Source of the DNA: Pseudomonas matsuisoli
GTDB lineage: Bacteria; Pseudomonadota; Gammaproteobacteria; Pseudomonadales; Pseudomonadaceae
Assembly (NCBI RefSeq): GCF_014647635.1
Contig: NZ_BMPO01000009.1
Location: 124,001 to 188,000, forward strand
DNA length: 64,000 bases
Reading direction: 5' to 3'
Shown here: positions 10,554 to 19,015 of the stretch, in pieces
How the letters are laid out: each line of letters starts with the position of its first letter
How positions within the stretch are numbered: the stretch's first letter is position 1
The notes under the pieces: model-generated
Databases searched by the model: none
Told to the model about the DNA's origin: nothing
Seen by the model: only the letters and a program-made list of their open reading frames with translations
Position numbers and translations under genes: made by a program

Positions 10554-11735
10554 ATGCTCAATTTCACGCCGCGACTTCGCTTGACTTATCTCGCGAGCGT
10601 TCTGCTGGCGTTTCTTGCAGCATCCAGCGCGCCTACACCGCTCTACCGCCTGTACCAACAGGAATGGCATTTCTCTTCCGCAATTTTGACGGTGGTGTTC
10701 GCCGTTTATGCCTTCGGCTTACTGGCGGCCTTGCTGACGACGGGCCGACTATCCGATCACGTCGGAAGGCGCCCCGTGCTGGCGCTTGCGTTGGTGCTGG
10801 AGGCGTTGAGCATGGGGCTTTTCCTATGGGCCGATGACGTGCCTCTTTTGATCGCCGCGCGTCTGCTGCAAGGTGTGGCGACGGGTGTCGCAACCAGTGT
10901 GATCGGTGCGGCGCTCATCGACACCGACCGCGAGCGTGGCCCCCTGCTCAATAGTCTTTCGCCGTTGTTGGGCATGGCATGCGGTGCGCTTGGCTCCGGG
11001 CTATTAGCGCAATACGCGCCGCAACCGCTGCATTTGGTGTACGCCGTACTGCTTGGCGTATTCGTGCTGCAAGCCGTGTCACTGGTCTGGGTGGGAGAAA
11101 CGGTTTCTCGTGAGCCCGGCGCGCTCGCGTCGTTACGTCCGCAATTGTCCATACCGTGCCAGGCCCGCAGCGCGCTGTGGCAGGTACTGCCCGTCAACAC
11201 CTCCGTTTGGGCGATGGGTGGCTTCACGTTGTCGCTGGCGCCAACCGTCATGCGCGACGCGACGGGCAATGGCTCGATGCTGTTAGGCGGCGTATTGGTG
11301 GCCGCATTGACACTACCGGGCGCTACCGCGATTTATTGTCTGCGTGAAGCCCCTCCCCTCTGGACTCTGCGTCTTGGTACACGCTTCCTGCTGGGCGGGC
11401 TGCTGGTTTTTCTATCAGGCATGCACCTCTCGCGTCCCGAGATCATCGTGCTGGGTACCCTGACCGCAGGTGTTGGTTTCGGTGCAGGTTTTCTGGGGGC
11501 GGTGCGCACCGTGATGCCCCTCGCCGATTTGCACGAACGCGCGGGGTTGCTCGCGTCCTTTTATACGCTGAGCTATCTGGCGTTCTGCGTGCCCGCACTG
11601 GCAGCGGGGTTCGTCGCTCGGGAGCTTGGGGTGATTGCGACAACCGACGGCTACGGCGCAGCGATCGTCATTCTCTGCCTGTTTGCCCTCGCCCGAATGG
11701 GCCGCCTGGAATCCGCCCCCCAGGCAAGCCGCTAA
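10554..11735 (+). CDS. MFS transporter, probable drug or metabolite exporter
   Basis: The 393-residue protein has about twelve hydrophobic segments. The MFS motif A version is in the loop after the second segment (LTTGRLSDHVGRRPV, about residues 62-76). The N-terminal SAPTPLYRLYQ segment is common in YbfB/YcaD-like exporters. The divergent TetR gene and operator point to substrate-inducible efflux. The transported compound is unknown. Confidence 0.85.
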   Translation: MLNFTPRLRLTYLASVLLAFLAASSAPTPLYRLYQQEWHFSSAILTVVFAVYAFGLLAALLTTGRLSDHVGRRPVLALALVLEALSMGLFLWADDVPLLIAARLLQGVATGVATSVIGAALIDTDRERGPLLNSLSPLLGMACGALGSGLLAQYAPQPLHLVYAVLLGVFVLQAVSLVWVGETVSREPGALASLRPQLSIPCQARSALWQVLPVNTSVWAMGGFTLSLAPTVMRDATGNGSMLLGGVLVAALTLPGATAIYCLREAPPLWTLRLGTRFLLGGLLVFLSGMHLSRPEIIVLGTLTAGVGFGAGFLGAVRTVMPLADLHERAGLLASFYTLSYLAFCVPALAAGFVARELGVIATTDGYGAAIVILCLFALARMGRLESAPQASR

Positions 11736-11794
11736 ATCTTCGGCCCCTGCGGGGACACCGTATACTGCCCGCTTTTTCCGGCGAGTAGATCCCC

Positions 11795-12262
11795 TTGAGC
11801 AGTAAGCGATACGCCTGCATCGGCCTGAGCAACCCGAAGTCCCCCTCCAATGTCGGCTCGATCATGCGTGCCGCCGGCTGCTACGGCGTCAGTTCCGTGT
11901 TCTACACCGGTACGCGTTACGACCGCGCCAAGGACTTCGTCACCGATACGAAAAAGGTGCATCAGGACATTCCACTGATCAACATCGACGACTTGCGCAA
12001 GATTCTTCCACTGGGCTGCGTTCCGGTTGCCGTCGAGCTGGTGGAAGGCGCACGGGCGTTGCCGGAGTACACGCATCCTGATCGGGCCCTCTATATCTTC
12101 GGCGCCGAAGACGGCTCGCTCAGCCAGGAAATCCGCGACTGGTGCGAGGACGTCGTCTACATCCCCACCAATGGCTGCATGAACTTAGCCGCGACGGTCA
12201 ATGTGGTGCTCTACGACCGATTGGCGAAAGGCAACAATACGCGGTCTGGTCCTTTGTTTTGA
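11795..12262 (+). CDS. SPOUT (TrmH/SpoU) family RNA 2'-O-methyltransferase
   Basis: The 155-residue protein carries the three SpoU motifs: NVGSIMRAAGCYG (motif 1, about residue 22), FGAEDGSLSQE (motif 2), and IPTNGCMNLAATVNVVLYDR (motif 3, about residues 126-145), which form the trefoil knot that binds SAM. It lacks the N-terminal substrate-binding domain of RlmB or TrmJ, and is close to the short TrmL-size class. The target RNA is not certain. I accept the TTG start at 11795 because the protein begins immediately with the conserved YACIGLSNPKSP strand. Confidence 0.85.
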   Translation: MSSKRYACIGLSNPKSPSNVGSIMRAAGCYGVSSVFYTGTRYDRAKDFVTDTKKVHQDIPLINIDDLRKILPLGCVPVAVELVEGARALPEYTHPDRALYIFGAEDGSLSQEIRDWCEDVVYIPTNGCMNLAATVNVVLYDRLAKGNNTRSGPLF

Positions 12263-12272
12263 TCGATACGAG

Positions 12273-12292
12273 GTGCGTCTTGCGCGACGCAC
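12273..12292 (+). terminator. Weak terminator-like hairpin
   Basis: A 7-bp stem (GTGCGTC with GACGCAC) around a 6-nt loop follows the SPOUT methylase by about 10 bp. The following T-run is short, so it is only a probable 3' end. Confidence 0.35.
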
Positions 12293-12467
12293 ACGCTTTG
12301 CCTGAAAGCCCCATCGTCACACGTTAGGCTCCCGCTCCCTCCTATAGAAAGCCCATGGCAAGCAGGCTTCAGCTTTTCCTAAGCACTACCCTACGCAAAT
12401 GTTGGTTTCGCCATGACGGCGGGCAATGTGAAGCTTGGTTCATTCCAATATTCACGAGTTGCCAAGC

Positions 12468-12893
12468 ATGCCCACCCATACCCGCATTCGCATGTTCAAC
12501 ACCAAAGAGACCTATCCCAACCAATCGCTGGACAACGATCTCTGCCAGGCGGTACGCGCTGGCAATACGGTCTACGTGCGCGGTCAGGTCGGTACGGACT
12601 TCTCCGGCAATCTCGTCGGGCTGGGTGATCCACGAGCGCAGGCCGAACAGGCGATGAAGAACGTCAAGCAACTGCTGGAAGAAGCAGGCTCCGACCTTTC
12701 CCACATCGTCAAGACCACCACCTACATCATCGATCCGCGCTATCGCGAGCCGGTGTACCAGGAAGTGGGCAAATGGCTCAAAGGCGTGTTTCCGATTTCG
12801 ACTGGCTTGGTGGTATCGGCCCTCGGCCAACCCCAGTGGCTCATGGAAATCGATGTCATCGCCGTCATTCCAGATGACGTGTCCGCACGCTGA
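12468..12893 (+). CDS. Rid-family protein (YjgF/YER057c/UK114), Arg105-less type
   Basis: The 141-residue protein contains the Rid domain (residues about 20-135), with the typical AEQAMKNVKQLLEEAGSDLSHIVKTTTYI helix-strand. Trimeric Rid proteins act on enamine/imine intermediates. In canonical RidA the ligand-binding Arg105 sits in a PARS segment; here the matching place reads PIST, so the arginine is absent. This protein therefore belongs to a Rid subgroup that may not be an imine deaminase. It precedes the PotA-like gene by 31 bp and is probably the first gene of the long transport and degradation cluster. I chose the ATG at 12468. Confidence 0.85.
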   Translation: MPTHTRIRMFNTKETYPNQSLDNDLCQAVRAGNTVYVRGQVGTDFSGNLVGLGDPRAQAEQAMKNVKQLLEEAGSDLSHIVKTTTYIIDPRYREPVYQEVGKWLKGVFPISTGLVVSALGQPQWLMEIDVIAVIPDDVSAR

Positions 12894-12924
12894 AACGCCG
12901 GCCTAACTTTTTATCGGAGCCCTC

Positions 12925-14085
12925 ATGGCGATTGCACAGATCAAGCCGTCTACGCCTGCCGTACAGCCTAGCGCTGCGGCGGATAAGCCGCGCATCAACA
13001 CAGCCGTCCAGCTCGACGGCGTGCTCAAGCGCTTCGGCGACTCGATTGCGCTGCAAAAGGTGTCGTTGAAGATCCAAGAGGGTGAGTTCGTCACGCTTCT
13101 GGGACCGTCCGGGTGTGGCAAGACCACCCTGCTCAACCTCATGGCCGGTTTTGCCGACGCCGACACGGGCGAGATCTTCATTGATGGCCAGTTGGTAACG
13201 GAAACGCCGCCCTACCAACGCGAGATCGGCATCGTATTTCAGAACTACGCATTGTTCCCGCATATGACGGTCGCGAAAAACGTCGGTTACGGCCTGCGCA
13301 TGCGTGGGGTGGCCAAGGCCGAGATTGAAGAACGCGTCGATCAGGCGTTGGCACTGGTGAAACTGCAAGGTTATGGCGAGCGCAAGCCGCGCGAACTCTC
13401 CGGCGGCCAGCAGCAGCGCGTCGCCCTCGCCCGCGCCCTTGTGATCCGGCCGAAAGTGTTGCTGCTGGACGAGCCCTTTTCCGCCCTGGACAAAAACCTG
13501 CGCTTGTCGATGCAGATCGAGCTCAAGGAAATCCAGCGCAAACTTGGCGTGACCACCGTCTTCGTCACGCATGACCAAAGCGAAGCGCTGAGCATGAGCG
13601 ACCGCGTCGTCGTCATGTCGGCCGGCCACATCCGGCAAATCGGCACGCCCGATGCGATCTATCGGAGCCCAGAAGATCCGTTCGTTGCGAGCTTCGTCGG
13701 TGACGCCAACGTCGTTCCTGGCCGCTACCTGAGCCGGGATGATCAGGCGATGATCGAGTTGGGTGACTGCACGCTACGCCTGCCGGCCAGTCGGGTGCAT
13801 GCCGACGTAGGCGCGCGCCTGGACGTGTACGTACGCCCAGAGAATATCCGCCTGGTCCCGTTAGGACCGAATTCCGCGCTCAGTGCCACGGTGGTCAATC
13901 ATGTTTTTCAGGGTGATCACGTCGACATCCATCTGGACGTGCCCTCCCTCGGACAAACCCGCGTGTTCGTACGTCAGTCGGGTCTCGAGGCGTTGACGCG
14001 CTGGCCCATCGGCGCCGTCGCCGGACTTAATTTCGACGACGAGGGCGTCTGTGCCTTTCCAACACCGGTCGAAGCGCGCCATTGA
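12925..14085 (+). CDS. ABC transporter ATP-binding protein, spermidine/putrescine type (PotA-like)
   Basis: The 386-residue protein has Walker A (GPSGCGKT, about residue 61), Q-loop, signature [15 protein letters not shown], Walker B ([12 protein letters not shown]) and the H-loop [10 protein letters not shown]-terminal TOBE-type domain follows from about residue 270. This is the PotA/FbpC layout for a binding-protein-dependent importer. Its partner permeases and binding protein lie 5-8 kb downstream (19016-21813), with no other ATPase beside them, so I pair them. It follows the Rid gene and probably shares its transcript. Confidence 0.88.
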   Translation: MAIAQIKPSTPAVQPSAAADKPRINTAVQLDGVLKRFGDSIALQKVSLKIQEGEFVTLLGPSGCGKTTLLNLMAGFADADTGEIFIDGQLVTETPPYQREIGIVFQNYALFPHMTVAKNVGYGLRMRGVAKAEIEERVDQALALVKLQGYGERKPRELSGGQQQRVALARALVIRPKVLLLDEPFSALDKNLRLSMQIELKEIQRKLGVTTVFVTHDQSEALSMSDRVVVMSAGHIRQIGTPDAIYRSPEDPFVASFVGDANVVPGRYLSRDDQAMIELGDCTLRLPASRVHADVGARLDVYVRPENIRLVPLGPNSALSATVVNHVFQGDHVDIHLDVPSLGQTRVFVRQSGLEALTRWPIGAVAGLNFDDEGVCAFPTPVEARH

Positions 14086-14181
14086 ACACCGCTGTTTCTT
14101 GCACGCCCCTATTCGTACTGGCGTCCGGCACCTAACCGACGCCAGTGCGCCGCTATCCCTCGACGTGGAGCTACCACCGTC

Positions 14182-15186
14182 ATGAGCGCCCTTCCTGAAA
14201 CAATGAATGCCGTCATCGCCCGCGAAGCGGGTGGTCCCGACGTATTGGTACGAATCCAGCGCCCCGTGCCCCGGCCACAAGCGGGTGAAGTCCTGATCCG
14301 TGTAGTCGCCGCAGGTATCAATCGCCCGGACCTGATGCAACGTAGTGGCATGCCAGTGCCAACCGGTGCCACCGATGTACTCGGTCTGGAAGCTGCGGGC
14401 GTGGTCGTCGCTGTTGGTGAGCAGGTCGACGGAATCGGTATTGGTGACCGGGTCATGGCGTTGCTCAATGGCGGAGGTTATGCCGAATACTGCCTAGCCA
14501 GTGCCGCGCTTTGCCTGCCCATTCCCACGGGGTTGTCCCTAGAGGACGCCGCTGGCGTACCCGAAGCAGCGTTCACGGTATGGCATAACCTGTTCGAATT
14601 GGGTCGCCTCCAAGCCGGCGACACGGTGCTGATTCACGGCGCAGCAAGTGGCGTCGGCACCTTCGCCATCGGGTGTGCGCACGCGGCGGGAGCCAAGGTC
14701 ATTGCCACAGCAGGTGGCGAGGAAAAGGTCTCGGCGTTGCAGAAGCTCGGTGTCTGGCGTGCGGTAGATCGGCACAGTGACGACTTCGTTCAGGTCATCG
14801 CCGACTGCACCGAAGGTCGCGGTGTCGACGTGGTACTCGATAACGTCGGCGGCCCATACTTCGCCCGAAATCTGGCAGCGATGGCGGCCGGCGGGCGTCA
14901 CGTCAGCTTGTCCTTCATGCAAGGGGCAACCGTCGAGCTGGACCTGCAATTGGTGATGCGCAAGGGCTTGCACCTCACGTCATCGACCTTGCGACCCAAA
15001 AGCCAAGAAGAGAAAGCACGGCTCGCGCTCGCCGTTCGCGAGGGGCTCCTTCCCTGGATCGCTGCGGGCAAGGTCCGTCCGATCGTGTACGCACGGCTTC
15101 TCCTGCATGAAGCAGCAGAAGCCCATCGCTTGCTGGAAGCCAATGCCAATGTCGGGAAAGTGCTGCTCAGCATCAGTGAGCCCTAG
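14182..15186 (+). CDS. NAD(P)H:quinone oxidoreductase, zinc-free MDR family (PIG3-like)
   Basis: The 334-residue protein is a medium-chain dehydrogenase/reductase with an N-terminal GroES-like domain and an NADPH-binding Rossmann domain (GAASGVGTFAIGCAHAAGAKVI, about residues 152-173). It lacks the catalytic zinc cysteines and has the NRPDLMQRSG segment of the PIG3/QOR branch, which reduces quinones or other activated alkenes. It is the third gene of the Rid-PotA run, so its real substrate may be an intermediate of that pathway. Confidence 0.85.
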   Translation: MSALPETMNAVIAREAGGPDVLVRIQRPVPRPQAGEVLIRVVAAGINRPDLMQRSGMPVPTGATDVLGLEAAGVVVAVGEQVDGIGIGDRVMALLNGGGYAEYCLASAALCLPIPTGLSLEDAAGVPEAAFTVWHNLFELGRLQAGDTVLIHGAASGVGTFAIGCAHAAGAKVIATAGGEEKVSALQKLGVWRAVDRHSDDFVQVIADCTEGRGVDVVLDNVGGPYFARNLAAMAAGGRHVSLSFMQGATVELDLQLVMRKGLHLTSSTLRPKSQEEKARLALAVREGLLPWIAAGKVRPIVYARLLLHEAAEAHRLLEANANVGKVLLSISEP

Positions 15187-15259
15187 GAAGCGTTAAAAAC
15201 TTACCTGTTTAGGCGCCATTGACCGCCCCGCCACCGCGACACGCCCAGGAGCGACCTTC

Positions 15260-15874
15260 ATGTTCAGACTATATTTCGCGTCGACCTCACCCTACGTACG
15301 CAAGGTGATGGCGACCGCCCACGCGTTGGGTTTGACCGAACAGATCGAAAAACTCGATTCCGCCGCTCACCCTGTCAACCGTGACGAGCGTATCGCCGGA
15401 TTCAATCCACTGGCGAAGGTACCCGCGCTACAGACAGCCGATGGTCTGACGTTGTACGACAGCCGCGTCATCTGCGAGTACCTGAACGCCTATGCCGGCG
15501 GTGCCCTTTTTCCGTCTTCAGGACAGGCGCGATGGACCAGCCTCACGCGCCAAGCCCTTGGGGACGGATTACTCGACGCGGCCTTGCTAGCGCGTTACGA
15601 AACCACGGCCCGCCCGGCGGACAAGCAGTGGGACGTGTGGATCAGCGCGCAGTTGAGCAAAGTTGACGCCGCGTTGGCCGAGATTGAAAAGCAGGCCGCC
15701 GGGTTCAGCCGGACGCCGGACGATATCGGCCTGATCACGTTAGGTTGCGGCCTCGGTTATCTGGATTTCCGCTTTCCCGATCTCTCGTGGCGCGCGCGTT
15801 ATCCCGCCGCAGGTGCCTGGTTCGATACGTTCGATCAGCACCCCGCCATGCTCACCACCCGCCCTTTCGCCTGA
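15260..15874 (+). CDS. Glutathione S-transferase
   Basis: The 204-residue protein has a thioredoxin-like N-terminal domain (1-80) beginning LYFASTSPYVRKV, where the Ser of STSPYVRK is the likely glutathione-activating residue, the cis-Pro in KVPAL and the DSRVICEYL glutathione-binding turn. The helical C-terminal domain runs about 90-200. It is spaced 73 bp from the quinone reductase and 16 bp from the AroQ-like gene. The electrophile handled is unknown. A typical one-domain bacterial GST in length. Confidence 0.9.
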   Translation: MFRLYFASTSPYVRKVMATAHALGLTEQIEKLDSAAHPVNRDERIAGFNPLAKVPALQTADGLTLYDSRVICEYLNAYAGGALFPSSGQARWTSLTRQALGDGLLDAALLARYETTARPADKQWDVWISAQLSKVDAALAEIEKQAAGFSRTPDDIGLITLGCGLGYLDFRFPDLSWRARYPAAGAWFDTFDQHPAMLTTRPFA

Positions 15875-15890
15875 GTGTTCGGAGCCCACC

Positions 15891-16337
15891 ATGCCCCATA
15901 CTGTCTATTTCCTGAACGGCCCCAATGCCAACCTTTACGGCCTGGACAAAAGTGGCACCTACGGCAGCGAGAGCTTTGCCAGCATCGAGCAGCGCTGCCA
16001 AACGCATGCAGCGGCACTGGGTCTGAACCTCGAATTTCGCCAGAGCAATCACGAAGGTGTGCTGGTGGACTGGATTCAGGAAGCCCGGCTGAATGCCAGC
16101 GCGATCATCATCAATGCCGCGGGGCTGACCTATAGCTCGGTGCCGATTCTCGATGCCTTGATGGCGTTCGACGGACCGATCATCGAAGCGCACATGAGCA
16201 ACATCTGGAAGCGCGAAAGCTTCCGCCACCATTCCTACGTCTCCAAAGCCGCCACCGGTGTTATCGCGGGCCTCGGTGCATTGGGCTATCGCTTGGCGCT
16301 CGACGCTGTGGCGGAGTTGCTGGAGCAGCCGGCATGA
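15891..16337 (+). CDS. Type II 3-dehydroquinase-like protein with altered active site
   Basis: The 148-residue protein aligns without gaps to type II dehydroquinase (AroQ), and its numbering coincides with the Mycobacterium tuberculosis enzyme. Asn12, Tyr24, Asn75, Asp88, His101, Arg108 and Arg112 are kept. The flexible-lid Arg19, needed to activate Tyr24, is Asp19 here, and the substrate-contacting His81 is Tyr81 (GLTYSS for GLTHTS). A normal dehydratase is therefore doubtful. The gene sits between a GST and a 2-hydroxyacid dehydrogenase in a transport and degradation cluster, not with shikimate genes. I infer a specialised hydro-lyase on a cyclic or carboxylated intermediate. The ATG at 15891 follows the preceding stop codon. 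Confidence 0.85.
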   Translation: MPHTVYFLNGPNANLYGLDKSGTYGSESFASIEQRCQTHAAALGLNLEFRQSNHEGVLVDWIQEARLNASAIIINAAGLTYSSVPILDALMAFDGPIIEAHMSNIWKRESFRHHSYVSKAATGVIAGLGALGYRLALDAVAELLEQPA

Positions 16338-17266
16338 CTCCGATTCTGGTGTTCTACAGCCAATTCGATAGTTTCGATGAGTGGCGCGATTTGCTGGCCC
16401 CTTTACTGCCGGGTGTCCATATCTGTCAGGAGCAGGATGTCGTCGATCCGGACGACGTGCGCTACGCATTAGCCTGGAAACCACCGCAAGGTTTCTTCGC
16501 CCGTTATCGCAGCCTTGAGCTGCTGGTGAACCTCGGCGCGGGGGTGGATTCACTCGTTGGCCGCGATGATTTGCCTGACATTCCCATCACGCGTGTATCC
16601 GACCCTGACATGGGGCGGATGATGGCAAGCTACGTGCTGTTCGCGGTGTTGCGCTATGCGCGTGATATCCCGGCGCTCGAGCGCGCCCAACGCGAGCGAC
16701 GTTGGCATTACCTGCATCCGCGCCTGCCAGAAAGCATACGGGTCGGGGTGCTTGGACTGGGAGAGTTGGGTACTTACGCCGCGCTGGAGTTGGCTCGGCA
16801 GGGCCTGGACGTTCGTGGCTGGTCGCGTTCGCCTAAATCGCTGGATGGCGTGAAGTGCGTCAACGGCATGGAACAGTTGGACAGCTTTATCGCCAGCAGC
16901 GACATCCTGGTGGTGATGCTGCCATTGACCCCGCAGACCCGTGGCCTGCTGGATGCGCGACGGCTAGGGCTATTACCAAATGGCGCATCGTTCATCAACG
17001 TATCGCGCGGCGCGGTCGTCGATCAGCACGCGTTGACCGCGGCACTGGCCAGCGGCCGGATCGCCGAAGCAACGCTGGATGTCTTCGATCGCGAGCCGTT
17101 GCCCCCGGAGGATCCGCTGTGGGGACTGGATAACGTGCTCATCACCCCGCACCTGGCGTCCGTCGCCATTCCTGCCTCCGCTGCCGCACAGATCGCCGAC
17201 AACATCCAACGCCTGACGCGCGGCGAGGCTGTGTTGCATAGAGTCGATCCTGCCCGCGGATATTGA
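16334..17266 (+). CDS. D-2-hydroxyacid dehydrogenase, GhrA-like (glyoxylate/hydroxypyruvate reductase)
   Basis: The 310-residue protein has the NAD(P)-binding motif GLGELGTYAALELARQG (about residues 141-157) and the catalytic triad of the family: Arg in NVSRGAVVD (about 226), Glu in the DREPLPPEDPLW block (about 256) and His in TPHLAS (about 276). GhrA enzymes reduce glyoxylate and hydroxypyruvate with NADPH. It overlaps the AroQ-like gene by 4 bp (ATGA), so the two are translationally coupled and probably act in one pathway. Confidence 0.9.
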   Translation: MTPILVFYSQFDSFDEWRDLLAPLLPGVHICQEQDVVDPDDVRYALAWKPPQGFFARYRSLELLVNLGAGVDSLVGRDDLPDIPITRVSDPDMGRMMASYVLFAVLRYARDIPALERAQRERRWHYLHPRLPESIRVGVLGLGELGTYAALELARQGLDVRGWSRSPKSLDGVKCVNGMEQLDSFIASSDILVVMLPLTPQTRGLLDARRLGLLPNGASFINVSRGAVVDQHALTAALASGRIAEATLDVFDREPLPPEDPLWGLDNVLITPHLASVAIPASAAAQIADNIQRLTRGEAVLHRVDPARGY

Positions 17267-17279
17267 TCAATCCGGTGGA

Positions 17280-17540
17280 CCCCAGGTGCTGGAGGGGTAT
17301 GCGGAACATCGCACGCGGGTTGGCACCCGCCCGACGACAATCGCGGGCATGGCCCGCTCCCACAGTTATCGCAATACCGGAATGGCGTACTCGTAGCACT
17401 CGTAGACCGGGTGAAACCCGGGTGCTACGGGGTTACGTTGTACACCGCACGCGGCTGAAGCCGCCCCTACAGGAGAGGCTGTTTGTGGTGATTGGGTGGC
17501 ACATGAGGAACGCTGTAGGGGCGGCTTTAGCCGCGTAGCG
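17280..17540. repeat. Cluster of REP-type palindromic elements
   Basis: This noncoding gap of 369 bp (17267-17635) is filled with short palindromes. They include CGCGGGCATGGCCCGCTCCC (17342-17361), ACCGGGTGAAACCCGGGTG near 17406, CGGCTGAAGCCGCCCCTACAG at 17447-17467, and its inverted partner TGTAGGGGCGGCTTTAGCCG at 17515-17534. REP elements of this type are common after Pseudomonas genes. They probably mark the 3' end of the GhrA-like transcript, and their pairing in opposite orientation recalls REPINs. Confidence 0.75.
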
Positions 17541-17635
17541 ATGGACAATTCGAAACCGGTGTTACGGATCAAACGCTCAACGACTGCGGGCTAACCCAAC
17601 AGCCTGAACGGGCGCATCGGCCCTCGTCGAAATCG

Positions 17636-18610
17636 CTAACTTACCCCTTTGAGCATCGGCACCGAATGCGGATCGAAAAAGCTCGGTGCCGCCATGCCGG
17701 GGATGTACTGGTCGGACACGAACATTCGGCACCGTTCGGCGAACGCCCCTACGACCCGCGACAGTTGTGTGTTTCTCGCGACCGCGTAACCCAAGCGCAT
17801 CGGTCGATGCTCGCCCGCCAGCCGAACCCGAATCAGGCGCTTGCCGTCTTGGGAAAGATTAGCCTTGGGGCGGACGTTGGCAATCGAGTAACCAACGCCA
17901 TTACCGACCATGGCCCGCACCACTTCCAGGTTGCTCGACCGCATGACGATGTTCGGCGTGACACCGGCAGGCATGAACAAGCTGAGGAAATATTCGCGGC
18001 TCCAGGGCATATCCAGCAGCACCATCGGATGCGTCTCGAGATCATTGACCGTCACCGCGGGCAGGTTTGCGAACGGGTGGTGCTCGCCGACCATCACATA
18101 CGGCGGTAGCTGCGCCAGCGGTTGGAATTCGATGTCGTCACTCGTCGCCAGGTCATAGGTCAGCGCGATGTCGATGTCCGCGCTGCGCAACTTGCTCAGC
18201 AATTGCTCGTGGTCGCCTTCGAACTGGCTGATGCGCACGCCCGGGAACGCCCGTCCGAACCCGAACACCAAATCCGGCGTGATCATTGGCGCCAGTGAGC
18301 CCAAGCAACCAACTCGCAATGGCCCGCGGACGGTATTGAGAGACTCCGACGCAATGGTATAGAGGTTGCTCACCTGTTCGAGGATCAGTTTCGCCTCTGT
18401 TAGCACCTGGCGGCCAATGGCGGTCAGCGATACGCCTTGGGCGTGGTGGCGGACGAACAACTGCACGCCCAGCTCGGACTCGATATGCGTAATTGCCGCC
18501 GATATCGAAGGTGAAGACACGTGCAGACGCTCGGATGCGCCAAGAAGGCTCCCCGCTTCACCCGAGGCGACAAAGTACTCCAGCTGCCGTTGTGTGATTC
18601 GACTGAGCAT
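17636..18610 (-). CDS. LysR-family transcriptional regulator
   Basis: The 324-residue protein has an N-terminal HTH (about residues 5-62, EAGSLLGASERLHVSSPSISAAI) and a LysR substrate-binding domain (about 90-300). Its start is backed by GGAGA 8 nt upstream. It is divergent from the PotD-like binding-protein gene across 405 bp and lies between the two halves of the transport cluster, so it is the likely regulator of the uptake operon and perhaps of the upstream enzymes as well. Confidence 0.9.
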   Translation of the reverse strand: MLSRITQRQLEYFVASGEAGSLLGASERLHVSSPSISAAITHIESELGVQLFVRHHAQGVSLTAIGRQVLTEAKLILEQVSNLYTIASESLNTVRGPLRVGCLGSLAPMITPDLVFGFGRAFPGVRISQFEGDHEQLLSKLRSADIDIALTYDLATSDDIEFQPLAQLPPYVMVGEHHPFANLPAVTVNDLETHPMVLLDMPWSREYFLSLFMPAGVTPNIVMRSSNLEVVRAMVGNGVGYSIANVRPKANLSQDGKRLIRVRLAGEHRPMRLGYAVARNTQLSRVVGAFAERCRMFVSDQYIPGMAAPSFFDPHSVPMLKGVS

Positions 18611-19015
18611 ATGGGGGTCTCCAGCGATAAAGGTCAGGAGCCGAGGGCTCCAAGGGGGCGATGTCGATAGGGCAATGCACGGAACGTGCCCAGTGCCAGG
18701 GGCGAGGATCGACCTTTCCCTCTACTCCTTAAATGAGCGTTTGCCATAGCCATGGTTAGGCTTTGCCAAAGAGCGCCCCGCTCATTCGACGTACCCCGGT
18801 ACGCCGCCTTCAATGCCTCCCGCGAACGCCGCGGACCGCTGCATCAGAAATTCCTACGCAGAAGCACGGCAAAGCCTGTTTTACCGCATCGCCCACAGCG
18901 CCCCATTATTGATTCACGTCAAGACGACGTTCGCTCGCCCCTAAGCGCGCTGCGGATGTGGCGGTCGATGACAGCCCCCCATAGCCCACTTCGATCCACC
19001 ATTAGGAACAGAAAA
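18611..19015. other. Regulatory gap between the LysR gene and the polyamine-type transporter operon
   Basis: No gene is supported here. An open frame runs into the binding-protein gene from 18752, but the part before 19016 looks non-coding and would destroy the signal peptide. The gap should hold the promoter and LysR sites of the operon; I could not single out a convincing T-N11-A box. Confidence 0.5.

Noticed and set aside
18752-19015. N-terminal extension of the PotD-like protein
   Set aside because: It would place 88 unstructured residues before the signal peptide; the ATG at 19016 fits the family.
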